This document shows, one piece after another, positions 1-10,944 of a stretch of 64,000 nucleotides of DNA. The notes beneath the pieces are model-generated. The model was not told the DNA's origin. It worked only from the letters and a program-made list of their open reading frames with translations, and did no database searches. A program made the position numbers and the translations under genes. The stretch spans positions 12,058,604-12,122,603 of the forward strand of contig NC_079326.1 of the NCBI RefSeq assembly GCF_029931775.1, written 5' to 3'. The stretch comes from Euleptes europaea (taxonomy: Eukaryota; Chordata; Lepidosauria; Squamata; Sphaerodactylidae). Within the stretch, counting starts at the first letter, position 1. Every line of letters starts with the position of its first letter.

Positions 1-336
1 GGGCAAGGGTCATGATAGATAAATAATTTATTTACGGCCCTTAGCCAGATAAAACAAGATAAAACAGAAAACATGGGCTAATAAATTCTTCCGAACAAAG
101 AATTACAGTCCGAGTCTTATAACACTTAAAAGAAAATTACAGCTGGGACACATCTGTCAATTGCGCTAAGAGGCTGTTCTATGGAGTCGATTTTTCATTG
201 CTGCCATGCAAAATTTCGCAACCTGAAGAGTGATTGAAGGATTATCCCCTTGGCAAGGGTCATGCAAGTAGCTGATAAGCCTCAAACCTCCAAGTATCCT
301 GTCCACATCCTCAGACTAAATACACTGAAAATTATA

Positions 337-675
337 TCAAACAACTGGACAGGTTGGCAATCCAGGACCTTCTGATCTTGTCACTGCTAAGGTAGAGTTA
401 GAACGGGTGTGAGAGATTTTTTCTGCAAAGTGCTGAGCAAAACTGTCCCCGTGGGCTACTGAGCAGTCTACCTCCTTCTGCAGGCCAGACCCCGATAGGC
501 CCCTGACCACACAGAACAGCTTCATTGGCCCACACTGCACAGATGGAGTGGAGGTGGGAAAGTGTTGTTTCATTGTTGCCATCACAACCATGGAGTACGT
601 TTCAAAATGAGCTTTTGCCCTTGTCTCATCAGATACATCCCTTCCCGAGTCTTCTTTCTTTGTTGCTCTAGCCAT
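337..675 (-). mobile_element. Non-LTR retrotransposon fragment (CR1/L2-like), probable
   Basis: A minus-strand open stretch reads as the linker between endonuclease and reverse transcriptase of CR1/L2-group LINEs: a PMKLFCVVRGL segment followed by SFAQHFAEKISHTR, the usual aromatic-rich motif before the RT domain. No catalytic motif is included and both ends fade into unrecognised sequence, so it is a short relic. The naming rests on pattern memory only. Confidence 0.4.
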
Positions 676-923
676 CTCCCTTGTCTCTTCATCTCTCCGA
701 GCCCCTCAGAAAGCCAAGGGCTCTGACACTTGAGAGAAGGCACCTGGGAGCGATTGGAAAGAGGAAATGACCCAGGCAGTTGACACAGCGGTCAACCAGG
801 GCATGGGCAGGAGCACGTGTCACCCAGTGGTTGGAGACCTTGTGCATCACCCAGGGCAGCTGCTTGAAGTGGGCTCCTCCTAATCAGGTCTACTCATGAG
901 TAAGTGCGATTTTAGTACATTGG

Positions 924-1132
924 TAGGGTTGCCAGCTCCAGGTTGGGAAATACCTGGAGATTTGGGGGGTGGAGACTGAGGAGGGTAGGGTTTGGTGAGG
1001 GGAGGGACTTTAATGCCATAGAGTCCAATTGCCAAAGTGGCCATTTTCTCCAGGGGAACTGATCTCTGTCACTTGAGGATCAGTTGTAATAGCAGGAGAT
1101 CTAAAGCCACCACCGGGAGGTTTGCAACCCTA
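924..1132 (+). mobile_element. TAGGGTTGCCA-ended MITE, copy 1
   Basis: A 209-base element with short inverted ends (TAGGGTTGCC / GCAACCCTA) is flanked by 8-bp target repeats TACATTGG and TACATCGG (one mismatch). The body carries the family blocks GGCCATTTTCTCCAGGGGAA and GGAACTGATCTCTGTC. Eight-bp duplications fit the hAT superfamily. No coding capacity is present. Confidence 0.85.
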
Positions 1133-2946
1133 TACATCGGTCTTAATCCCAGAAAGTATTGCTGGATTGCAGGCTTTATGTTCCAGGAACCAAGGTGAAG
1201 GCGAGCCAGGTGCTCTACTAGTTCAGGTGGTGTTTTGTTGGTAAGTTTGGAATGGCAGAGATGTGAATGGTATGCTTTCTCTTTCCTTTTTCTAAGGACT
1301 AGAGCTCTTTTAATGTCTCAGGAGCCGAAGCCTGCAGAAGTGTTCTTCTTTCAGTGCTGTTTCACTGGTTGCTGCCTGAATGGAACTCTCTCCGTTTCCT
1401 TCTTTTTAGGGCTGCAAATTTAGTTTCAACCGTCAAACACTGCAGTTCTAAAGAGAGTTAAACTAAAATCTTGCTTTGTGTCTGCCAGACACTTCTCTAG
1501 CTGTTGGGTTGCTGTTGTTTTAGCAAATGCTGCCGGTTCATCATCACACGTTCAGTTCCACAAACATGAGAGCTAGAAACTTACTTTTAAGAAATTAGAA
1601 TTTACAGACACTTTCTTCTAACTCTGGATATCTACCCCCCCCCTTATTGTGCACTGCTTCCTGGATAAATTGTCTTCACAGGCCAATTTCCACAGGAATG
1701 TTAGGTTGTTTTAATATAAATTGTTTATTTCTTTTTTTCTTTTTCTGTTTTACAAAGGATGCTTTTCTCATTTAGTTTAATTGTTTAAATGACATCTAAT
1801 TAAATTTGGGAGGTGGGTGCTGCGTAAAAGAATTGGCTTGGAATGAGTTTTCCTCTCTTCAAAAATATCTGAATGTAAACAAAATCTGACAATGTGTTCT
1901 GTTACAGTAACAGGAAACCTAAAGGGATTTATCTGCCGGAGGAGTGCATTAATGTGGTTTTCGGATTCAATTTCTGTCACTAGAGAGGGAAGAAAGCAAG
2001 TGGCGGAGAAAAGCCCAAAGAGAGACCCCTGTGATTGGAACAGCCTGTTGCTTGATCACCAGACAAAGAAGACCGGCTTCATTTGCGTAAACCAACAAAG
2101 CAGTGGTGACCCTGAAAATGAAATGTTACTAATAATGCATCACCTTTGTGGAAGCTTCTTGCTCTGCAAACTAATTGAGATGCAATGTGAAGATTGCTTT
2201 GCAGCATCAAGGGATAATTCTTCTGCGCAAGAAGATGTGGAGCCACACGGCAGTAACTGTCTTCCCATAAATTGTAGCCGTAGCCTTTATTAGCAGTGAC
2301 GTGCTTCACGTGATGCCAAGCACAATTCGCACTTCTTGAACCTGGGGTGTGAGAGAGCATCCTGCCTCACACATCCCTCTCCTGCCCTTCTCAGGTTTAC
2401 AAGCCTCCTTTTGCCTTTCAGGCTTTCTCCTCAGCCAGTTGTACAGATAAGTATTTGGATACAACACTTACAGCGCAAGCCTAAATAGAGTTACACCTTT
2501 TTCACCAAAAACCAAATCTGGAAAAAGACAAGAGGACAACATGGAAAACACTGCAACAGGATATGCTACCAAAGACACCATCTAGATTTTCTGTTAAAGG
2601 TAAAAGAATGGCTAATGACAGCTAGACAAAACAATTGGTGTGGAAACAACATTTACTATAGTGCAATGGTCCCACCCTACCACAAGAAGTCAGGAAGTAA
2701 GTAAGTTCCTCTAGCTTTCTTCCTTTCTGCCCCCAAGGCAAAGACAGTTGACAGTGGCACCACCCTGGTAACTCAATGGCCCTCTCCTGCCAGCAACACT
2801 GACTTGACTCAACAGAATACTGCATTAATCTGTACTTAGGGCTTCCTTGAACAAGCTGTGCCCCTCTCTCACTTGTTCAAGGAGATTGCACACATGATAT
2901 ACATGGGTGCTAGCAAAGGTTCAGGGACTAACTTCTGACCAGTCCC
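1133..2946. other. Intergenic DNA, nothing recognised
   Basis: About 1.8 kb of AT-rich DNA with scattered short open frames that have no codon structure or family match I know. A fragment near 2472-2495 (CGCAAGCCTAAATAGAGTTACACC) weakly resembles the palindromic CCTAAGCAGAGTTACACC repeat seen fully at 26701-26789. Confidence 0.5.
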
Positions 2947-3155
2947 TAGGATTGCCAGGTCCCTCTTTGCCATCAGTGGGAGGTTTTTGGGGTGAAGCCT
3001 GAGGAGGGCGGGGTTTGGGGAGGGGAGGGACTTCAATGCCATAGAGTCCAATTGCCAAATCGGCCATTTTCTCCAGGGGAACTGATCTCTATTGGCTGGA
3101 GCTCAGTTGTAATAGCAGGAGATGTCCAGCTACTACCTGGAGGTTGGCAACCCTA
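2947..3155 (+). mobile_element. TAGGGTTGCCA-ended MITE, copy 2 (chimeric flanks)
   Basis: Same family and orientation as copy 1, 209 bases, with the inner GGTCCCTCTTTGCCATC segment near its left end. Its left and right 8-bp flanks do not match. The right flank (3156 to about 3198) is instead nearly the same as the DNA to the right of the copy at 7942-8134, which points to conversion or rearrangement after insertion. Confidence 0.85.
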
Positions 3156-3224
3156 CGTATGTTTGTCACCCCTGCTTTAGACTTTGCCTTAGTAGCCACG
3201 GGAGAAACTGGGTGCGCACCTTAC

Positions 3225-3685
3225 TGTGAGGGTCTGCATGTCTTTGTCTGTCAGTCCCCTCCCTCCTCCTGTGCTTTGAACTCGTAAAAGCGGTTCACAC
3301 CTTTTGGCATTTCCTGGGTTCAGGCGGCATATCTGTCAGGCCCTGGCTGGTATGCCTCCTCCCCTATAGATGCGTCCCCTGCTGCGCTTTGTATTCACTC
3401 CCCCTTGCCAGATTCGGCCTTGGAGACCAGATAGCCCTAACAAGCCCTCTGAGGCCGATTGATGTCTGTATTGTACCTATCTATCTTGTAGCTTCCCATA
3501 ACATAGGTGTGAACTTTGATGCCCTGTAGGAGATATAATTCTGCAGCTTTGGAGTCTTGCTCACTTGCAACTTTAACTCGTGTTTGACCTACTGTCTGAA
3601 GCCTTCAATAAACTCCTTGTTTCTGTATCAAAGTCTGAGCAAGTGATTTTATGAAGTTTGCACAGTTCAGCTGGGAACTCTCACA
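3225..3685 (+). mobile_element. Solo LTR of an endogenous retrovirus
   Basis: A 461-base fossil begins TGTGAG and ends CTCACA and is flanked by an exact 5-bp duplication CTTAC (3220-3224 and 3686-3690). AATAAA lies near 3608, followed by a T-rich stretch, as in an R-U5 region. No internal viral region is present, so it is a solo LTR left by recombination. The exact flanking repeat suggests moderate age. Confidence 0.75.
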
Positions 3686-3779
3686 CTTACAGTCTAGGAC
3701 TAATAGACGCACAAGTTGGGTTTCAGGAGGCATCCTACAGCATGCAGGAAATGTGAAATTGACATGCATTAGGAGCCAA

Positions 3780-4200
3780 TAAACTTTGAATGAGCTGATG
3801 AAGCGTAGCAAAATGTGCTACAGGTGGCTACACGTTCTCTTCTAGTTGTATTATTTTGCCTTGGGGCTCTCCCCTGGACCTTTCCGCACCCTAGGAGGAA
3901 CTGGACCTTTGGGCACCAATTGGAACCTTCGTGGTCAAGAATGGGTGCAGATGCGGTTGTTGTCTATGACTTGGACCTTCTTGCATCGTTGCTGAATTGC
4001 AATTCTTTTCCCTTGTATATTTCATGTTATTAGGTTGTCTTAGGTAGTTAGGAGATTTTTGCTATTGTGTTTAATTGTGTTTAGGCGACAGCATGAAGTA
4101 ATGCTGGAATTGCCTAGCAATAAAAGATTTAAAGTGTATATTTTCCTATTATGGACTGTTGATTTATGAGCCTTTGTGCTGCCTTTTCTATGAAGTATCC
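3780..4200 (+). mobile_element. Unassigned retroelement end, perhaps Penelope-like
   Basis: The segment has GAGCTGATGAAGCGTAGC and the pairing GTAGC/GCTAC near 3795-3830, a long non-coding body, then AATAAAAG near 4121. The CTGATGA run recalls the hammerhead-bearing ends of Penelope-like elements, but no second core half is clear. The class is a guess. Confidence 0.3.
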
Positions 4201-4236
4201 TTAATACTGGAACAGGTTGTATATTTAAGATTGTTT

Positions 4237-4262
4237 AAACTACCTGGAGGTTGGCAACCCTA
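4237..4262 (+). mobile_element. TAGGGTTGCCA-ended MITE, end fragment
   Basis: Only the last 26 bases of the family remain here (CTACCTGGAGGTTGGCAACC then CTA). It is probably a truncated copy. Confidence 0.7.
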
Positions 4263-4777
4263 CCAGTCTTTGAGAGGCTGGTTCCCTCCTCACATCCCAG
4301 TTGCTCAGTCTCTCTCTCTTGGACTCCCCCACCCATACTATGAATGTACCAGAAGTCAGAAGTAGAGAGCACTACCATTATATGAGCTTCTTTTGCATGG
4401 CTTGAAACATTTCTCACTGGAAAGGAAAAGAAATTATGGATTCATCATGAATCTCTACTTTTTGCATTGAAACTGTGAGGAATCAAGAGCTTGCTATTCT
4501 TCCTGTTCCATCGTTTCCAGTGAACAACACTTTTATCTTATCTTCTTTTCCAGGGAGTGCAAACTGCTACTGAATAAAAACTGATGCATGAAATAGAAAG
4601 CGTAGCAGGTTACCTTCCAGTCCTATCTACTTCTTTGATACAGAAAGGTTCAGGACCCTTGAGGAATCATGGGAGGAAAGAACACGTCCTTCTGAAAACG
4701 TCCTTCATGCTCAGTATCTCCCACTCTGAAATTTTCTTAGCTCTCAGAGGCTGGAGCATGCCAATTCCTCCCTCCTC

Positions 4778-4995
4778 TAGGGTTGCCAGCTTCCATGTGA
4801 TACCTGGAGATCTCCTGGAATGACAACTGATCACCAGACTACAGAGATTGTTTTCCCTGGAGAAAATGGCAGCTTTGGAGGGTGGACTTTATGGCATTAT
4901 ACCCCACTGAGGTCCCTCCTCTCCCCAAACCCCGCACTCCCCAAGCTTCATCCACCCCCATATCTCCAGGAATTTCCCAAGAGTTGGCCACCCTA
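4778..4995 (-). mobile_element. TAGGGTTGCCA-ended MITE, copy 3
   Basis: A full-length copy in the opposite orientation to copies 1 and 2, running from TAGGGTTGCCAGC to GGCCACCCTA. The 8-bp flanks CCCTCCTC and CCCATCTC agree at six positions, consistent with an old 8-bp target duplication. Confidence 0.82.
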
Positions 4996-5016
4996 CCCAT
5001 CTCACTACCTTTACAG

Positions 5017-5285
5017 GTACAACTAGACAATGTAGTGTCCCTGGGGATAACCCAGGGATAGCGCAGCCATTTTACTGTAGGAATTCTCTTGCTTTAAAAA
5101 TGTTGTGTGGGGCTGATCCTGGTCAGGACCATGGCATTGGGGGGGCGGGGAGAAGGAGCTCCTGTCTACCCCCACAATGTAGTGCCAAGCAGGATCAGGC
5201 CCCCCACAGCATTTTTAAAGCATGAGAATTCCTACAGTCAAACGGGTTGTCTCTGGGGACACCATATTGTTTAGTTGTGCCCTAA
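5017..5285. mobile_element. Palindromic (foldback) DNA element
   Basis: Two arms of about 100 bases pair with each other: ACAACTAGACAATGT...GTGTCCCTGGGG at the left against CTCTGGGGACACCATATTG then TTTAGTTGT at the right, with TAGGAATTCTC / GAGAATTCCTA inside. The loop near 5140-5170 is G/C rich. It has no coding capacity. It sits between two MITE copies. The superfamily is unknown. Confidence 0.7.
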
Positions 5286-5314
5286 CTGTTTCTAAACATC
5301 CTGTGCCTCCTGGA

Positions 5315-5514
5315 TAGTCTTGCCAACTTCCAGGTGAGATTTGAAGATCTCCCAGAATATCGAGATCAGTTTCCCTGGATAAAATGGCAACTCTGGAGGA
5401 CAGTTTCTATTGCATCACATCCCTGCTGAGCTCCCTCCACTCCCCGAATCCTGCCCTCCCCAGGCTCCACCCCCAAATCTCTAAGAATTTCCCTACCCAC
5501 TGTTGGCAACCCTA
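5315..5514 (-). mobile_element. TAGGGTTGCCA-ended MITE, copy 4 (diverged)
   Basis: Ends are TAGTCTTGCCAAC and GTTGGCAACCCTA, in the same orientation as copy 3 but more diverged. Flanks CTCCTGGA and CTCTGGGA agree at six of eight positions. Confidence 0.78.
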
Positions 5515-5808
5515 CTCTGGGAGCATATTTTACAAGGTGGTATTTTTCTAGGTTTCTTTTTCTTTTGTTTAATTATAGTCATGCTTGTTCTGCATACCTA
5601 GGGACTCCTTCAAGTATATAGAACCCTTCCCTTAACTATGAGTGTCCTGGTTTTGTTGTGTTTGTGATCATCATGGGGTCCAGCCAATTTAGTACTGATG
5701 GAATGATTCCTGAATTATTTCCTGTTAAAAAATGGTCATAAGTAATAGGCCACAAAAACTGACAAAGCCTATCTGTTGGCAAACCTAGCTAACAGGGTAG
5801 CTTTAGCT

Positions 5809-6090
5809 CACTGGTTCCCAACCAGGGGTCCGTGGACCCCCAGGGGTCCACGAGAACTAAATTAAGGTCCGCGAAACAAAGTTATAAACCCATAATAAAT
5901 TAATATTTTCAATTAAAAGTTCTCTATTATAAAATATATATTCAAATATTATTCTGTTTAATGTTTAACTAACAGTTATGATTAAAGTTTATTTTCAAAT
6001 TCTCTGAATTTTTATTTTGAACCTTGAGGTCCCTGCACCGAACAAAAAAGTCCTAGTGGTCCCTGGTCAAAAAAAGGTTGGGAACCACTG
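5809..6090 (+). mobile_element. Non-autonomous hAT-type element, CACTGGTTCCCAACC family, copy 1
   Basis: A 282-base element has 15-base inverted ends CACTGGTTCCCAACC / GGTTGGGAACCACTG and an exact 8-bp target duplication CTTTAGCT (5801-5808 and 6091-6098). The interior is AT rich with no coding frame. End sequence and 8-bp duplication fit hAT. A second copy lies at 12027-12312. Confidence 0.93.
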
Positions 6091-6098
6091 CTTTAGCT

Positions 6099-7394
6099 AA
6101 TACTGACATGCGTGCAAACTTGTTTTTGAAATAAATCAGACTGGAAGCACAATTGCAAACGATACTTGTATGGGGAAAGCATGTGGCTGGATAGGGATCT
6201 TTATCTGAAAATAAAAATAAATGGGATTCTTATTTAAGGCATTTTTATATATTTGTAGCATGATAGATATGCAGTTGTGATCTGTGTGTTGTGCACGGTT
6301 AATATTTCTTTCCTTGAGGCTTTGTCATATTTGCTCCTGTGAAAATGGGAGTGTTCCTCAGATAGCCCATTTATTGCTGTTATGACAATTGTATTGAATG
6401 TGCTTAACCATCAAACTTCTGTATACAAGTAATCTAGTAGTCTGCATTTAATGCTCCCTCTCTGCACTATGGGGGGGGGGGGATCATGTCATCACTTCTG
6501 GGTTGGGGCTTGCTAACTTGTGCTAAGTTTAAATTGTGGTTCGAGCATACCTTTTATGATTGTGTGGAAAGGCCCTTCATGAAGCATAAATGATCAACAT
6601 ATTAATAGGTAAATTGTTATAGCATGTATATTCTGGCTCATTTTGGAAAACTAGTAGAAAACTTGGTTCATTTTGGCTCATGAATTAAACTATGTCACCC
6701 CCCCCCCTCACACTTACTGTGAGAGCACATCTAATACCAGGCTTAAGATTGGTTGAGCCCATTTGGAGCTATTATGATGTTATGTATTACGGTATCCTGA
6801 TTGTATCTGATGGGATATTTTATTTGTCATTTTGTTTTGATACAAGCAGCAATAGAAAAAAAATAATTCATGGTGGAAAAATCAGTTTTTTGGATGATAA
6901 AAACTCCCAGGCCTTCCCTAGCGTATCTTTTTGAGCAACTAGTTCCTTTGTTTGCACAATCTCTGTTGATTCGTTCCTTTTCTCCTTGTCTCATTTAACA
7001 AAATTCTCCTTTAGTGTGTATGAATGATTTCGAACTTGTTTGTTCATCCTCTGTGACATTCTGTTTTCTAAGTCTGAAGAGGCAATAAAATGGTACGGCA
7101 CTTTTACAAAAAGCGTGTCTTGCCTGTTTTCTTTGTGCTTCTGTCACCTGCTGTGAGAGCTTCTCTATAACGAAGCCAGAGCAGATTTCTATGTGTAAAA
7201 TTGCTTTACAGTTAGATTACATGCATTATCTCATTGTTGTATGACTCTGTATTGAAGGTAGGAAACTAATGACACAGAAGGCTTTGATCCTGACAGAAAG
7301 TCTCATTACCTCCGGTTCTATGGATCTGGCCATATCCTGCTGGGCCATCCTAGCAGCCACAGCTCCCTCTTTGTAACAGGGGACAGACTCAGAG
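6099..7394. other. Intergenic DNA, nothing recognised
   Basis: Mostly unique AT-rich sequence with a G run at 6471-6481 and a C run near 6698. Short open frames show no family features. AATAAA at 7085-7090 has no attached gene. Confidence 0.5.
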
Positions 7395-7599
7395 TAGGGT
7401 AGCCAACCTCCATGTGTGGCCTGGAGATCTTCTAAAATTGCAGCAGATCTCCAGGTGACAGAGATTCGTTTCCCTGGGAGAAAAGGGCTTCTTTGGAGGG
7501 TGGATTCTATGGCATTATACCCGCCTGAGATCCCTTCTCTTTCCCAAGTCTCTACCCACAAATCTCCAGGCATTTCCTAACCCAGAATGGGCAACCCCA
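7395..7599 (-). mobile_element. TAGGGTTGCCA-ended MITE, copy 5
   Basis: Ends are TAGGGTAGCCAACC and GGGCAACCCCA, with the family blocks CTGGAGAT and ATGGCATTATACC inside. Orientation is as copies 3 and 4. The two flanks do not match, so its target repeat has decayed or the copy is rearranged. It abuts the hAT-type element at 7616. Confidence 0.78.
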
Positions 7600-7615
7600 G
7601 GACAAGGCTTTAGAC

Positions 7616-8153
7616 CTGGAGTGTCGAACTCGTTTGTTACGAGGGCAGGCTATGACATAAATGTCACTTGGTCGGGCTGGGCCATGTGTACCATAAAATT
7701 TAATGCCAGGTACTGGAGATAGAAACTTTATAGAAGACACAGGCAAAGCCAATTAATGATTATTATTTTTACTTTATTTTTTACTTAAAATACAAACATG
7801 CTTAACACAATGACACTCTTACAGTATTTTCTTTTATTTAACAGTCTTTGATCATTGACACCTTGGGACTGGGGGAGGAGTGGCTACCATGGCTGGACAA
7901 GAGTTCTCAAGGGACAGGGTCCAGCCTGTGGGCCGTATGTTTAGGGTTGCCACCGGCGGGAGGTTTTTGGGGCGGAGCCTGAGGAAGGTGGGGTTTGGGA
8001 AGGGAAGGGCTTCAATGCCATAGAGTCCAATGGCCAAAGCGGCCGTTTTCTCCAGGGGAACTGATCTCTATCGGCTGGAGATCAGTTGCAATAGCAGGAG
8101 ATCTCCAGCTATTACCTGGAGGTTGGCAGCCCTACGTATGTTTGACACTCCTG
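7616..8153 (+). mobile_element. hAT-type element with a MITE nested inside
   Basis: Ends CTGGAGTGTC / GACACTCCTG are flanked by an exact 8-bp duplication CTTTAGAC (7608-7615 and 8154-8161). A TAGGGTTGCCA MITE occupies 7942-8134, leaving about 337 bases of host element. No transposase is seen, so it is non-autonomous. The nesting dates this element as older than the MITE copy. Confidence 0.88.
7942..8134 (+). mobile_element. TAGGGTTGCCA-ended MITE, copy 6 (nested)
   Basis: The 193-base copy runs from TAGGGTTGCC to GGCAGCCCTA and has a perfect 8-bp target duplication CGTATGTT (7934-7941 and 8135-8142) within the surrounding hAT-type element. This is the cleanest proof in the window that the family makes 8-bp duplications. 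Confidence 0.93.
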
Positions 8154-8161
8154 CTTTAGAC

Positions 8162-9124
8162 TTTGCCTTGGTAGCCGATACCCATTTTGGTCCCCAGGGT
8201 TCGCCTCCAGTTCAGCCTAGCTGGTTACGTGAATACAGCCCTCAGCCTTTTTAATATGAGCAGCAAGTACCCAGAATGCCTTGTAAAATGAAATCCATTC
8301 AATTTCATGGACAAACACTAATTTAAACGGAAGGGGAAATTAAGAAGACGACAGTCTCTTGTGAGAAGAGAAGACGGGAAATGAGATGAGGAGTAATGGA
8401 ATAAAAGTTTATTTGAGGGAGGAATCCTCTCACCATACTTCAGAAAGTAGAGCCTGCAGATAAACATGAATTTCATCAGGGAACTGGATAATTGGATATG
8501 GAGAATCCTACTTGAAAGTTGTCAGTTTAAATCAAGTGCAGCTCAGTTATGAGAGAGAGAGTCACTAACATCTGCAGATTGTTTGTTGGCCTTCTTGTGA
8601 ACTGTGTGAGGTAGTCTAACTCCAATCTCTCTCCAGGGAGAGATACCTATGCAATCAGTACTGGTTCCCAAGCTGATATTGCAAAGGTGGTGATACATAA
8701 CTTTTGCATAATTTTTACAGAATTATTCTGGGCATTTACAAATTAAAGAATAATTCAGTTTTTTCTTGTTTCTGGCTGAAGCCCACTATACACAGCACCA
8801 ATTGTCCCCCCTCCTCCCAGTCTGATCACAACGCCACCTTCTCTTCCTCTCCAAAATAGTTTTTTCAACCTTTTAAAAATTATGTTTTTAAAATAAGGCA
8901 AGGAGTGTTTAGCAAAATGAATGTCCATGTATAACTTTAACCAATGAAAACGTGGACAGCTTTTTACTATGAAACAGGAAAAAGAGCAAGGCAGCAGACT
9001 AACAGCAAATTTGCTGATTAATATGTCATTGAAAATGTGAATAAGGGAGAAAACTTGGATCTCATATATGTACTGTGATTCCTGGTATTGAGTCCATTTG
9101 TATACTCCCTATTGGTCTGGATAT
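8162..9124. other. Intergenic DNA, nothing recognised
   Basis: About 960 bases of AT-rich sequence without a clear repeat or gene. Only the first 16 bases or so are shared with the right flank of MITE copy 2. Confidence 0.5.
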
Positions 9125-9357
9125 TAATTTTATTTATCTTCTTCATTTATATCCCACCTTATCCCAATGGGGATCCAAAATGGCTTATATCATTCTCCTT
9201 TCCTCCATTTTATCCCCACAACAACCCTGACAAGTAGATTAGGCCAAGTGTTTAACTGGCTCAAGGTTACCCAGCAAGCTTCCAGTGCAGAGTGGGGATA
9301 TGAACCCAGATCTCTCAAATTCTAGTCCAACACTAACCACTATACCACACTGCTAGC
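9125..9357 (-). mobile_element. MIR-like CORE-SINE
   Basis: Read on the minus strand it begins with a tRNA-like head (AGTGTGGTATAGTGGTTAG; B-box area close to GGTTCATATCCCC) and passes through TTGAGCCAGTTAAACAC, CTTGTCAGGGTTGTTGTG and ATATAAATGAAG. This is the layout of the amniote MIR/CORE SINEs. It is diverged, so old. Confidence 0.7.
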
Positions 9358-9794
9358 AATGAGAGGACTTAGATATACTAAACAGAAGACCACTCTGCTT
9401 TCTTATAGAAGGTTCCAAGCCATACATCTGAAAGGACAAATAGAAAATGTGTTTGTGACTTATAAGCTCAAAACCCCTAAGGCACATAGACTTAGACAAG
9501 GGTACTGTTGAACACTATTGATGCTAACAGGTTTACAGTGTGTATCACCAGTCACGGCTAGGTCCATCCATCATTTACTGGAGGTAAATCAACGGATTGA
9601 GGACTTGAGAACTCTACTAATATTTAAATGTATGGCATATAGAATACCATTACACATGGACTTATTTTTAGATATTTTGAAATCCTTTATAGAAACTTAT
9701 GTGTAGATCCACCACCAAGGTCTGTTATGTTTTTGTTTCTACTTTGGATATAACTTTTTTTCTTTATACTTTATAAAGAAACTTTATATAGTTG

Positions 9795-10012
9795 GCTGGA
9801 TCTAAAGTTTCCCACCCCTGACGTTTCGCCAGCAGCTGTGGCAGGCATCTTCAGAGGAGTAACACTGAAGGACAGTGTCTCTCAGTGTCAAGTGTGTAGG
9901 AAGAGTAATATATAGTCAGAAAGGGGTTGGGTTTGAGCTGAATCATTGTCCTGCAAAAGCCCGGATAACCTACAAGAACCAATGAACTCTGACCGTGAAA
10001 GCCTTCGACAAT
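9795..10012 (-). mobile_element. Penelope-like element end with hammerhead-like relic
   Basis: On the minus strand 9826-9862 reads CTGAAGATGCCTGCC then GCTGCTGGCGAAACGTCAGG, close to the hammerhead ribozyme known from the terminal repeats of Penelope-like elements (CUGANGA, stem, GAAAC). The core looks altered. The adjoining GTGAACTCTGACC-type and CCTTCGACAATAT sequence fits the non-coding end of the same group. No RT remains. Confidence 0.55.
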
Positions 10013-10944
10013 ATTTCTCACTCCTCCTTATTATTTTTCCCCTGTTTTTTTTTTAAGGAAAAAAACCCACCCACCATATTATGCCACTTTCCCCCCCTGC
10101 TGGGAACAGGGCTGACCCCACCCAGCAGACAGATCAGAGACAGATGGATTTTCTAAATCAAACAGGAAACAAAGGGACGTGCGTTTCTTTAGTCTCTCTC
10201 TCTATCCTCCTTCCCATACTGTGCATCCAAACCCTGCCTGTAGTCCATCTCTCATTGGTGTCAGTAGGAACAGACATCAACATTTCCTCTGACCTCAGCA
10301 ATGACATGTCCCATCTTTTTGTTTTTGAGCCATAACGCAACAGATTTTCCCCGTTGTTTCCCTTCTAACTTAAGTAGTCGCCTTACACCCATGCTAAAGC
10401 AAATGTACATAAATTCCAAATATTATTGGAAAGGCTATAATTGTATGCTATATGCAACATTTCTCACAGGCAACACTGAGCAGTTTTATAAGCCCAAGCT
10501 TTTCTCTTGAATCATATCCATTAATCACCATGTCCTTCCAGCTGTGGCCGTGGTACTTTGTAAGAAAATCAGGTAGGACGAAATATAATAGTACTTCTGA
10601 GCATGTACTGAATGCCTTGCTTTCCACCACTTTGCACTTTTTTGCTTCTACACACACTTAGAATTAAACAGCAGGGATCCTTTCCAGGGCAGGTAGTAGG
10701 GCTCCCAAGCAGGTCTGGTCATCCATTTAACTAACACTTCCATTGACACAGTTCTATTTGGAAGAAATCATTAAAAGTATATAAAAGTATATTGCTTATT
10801 GGGGCGCTTCCATAGCCCCATTAAGCATCATGCTAGAACCTTATGAATGAAATATACTCTCACTTTCACCATGTAAATTATTCTAAGTTCATATATTTCA
10901 GTGGTTTTCATGGTTTTTCAACATCTGAGAGGATGATAAAGTTT
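10013..10944. other. Intergenic DNA, nothing recognised
   Basis: Mixed AT-rich sequence with short T, A and C runs near 10040-10095. Several short open frames on both strands show no conserved features. Confidence 0.5.
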
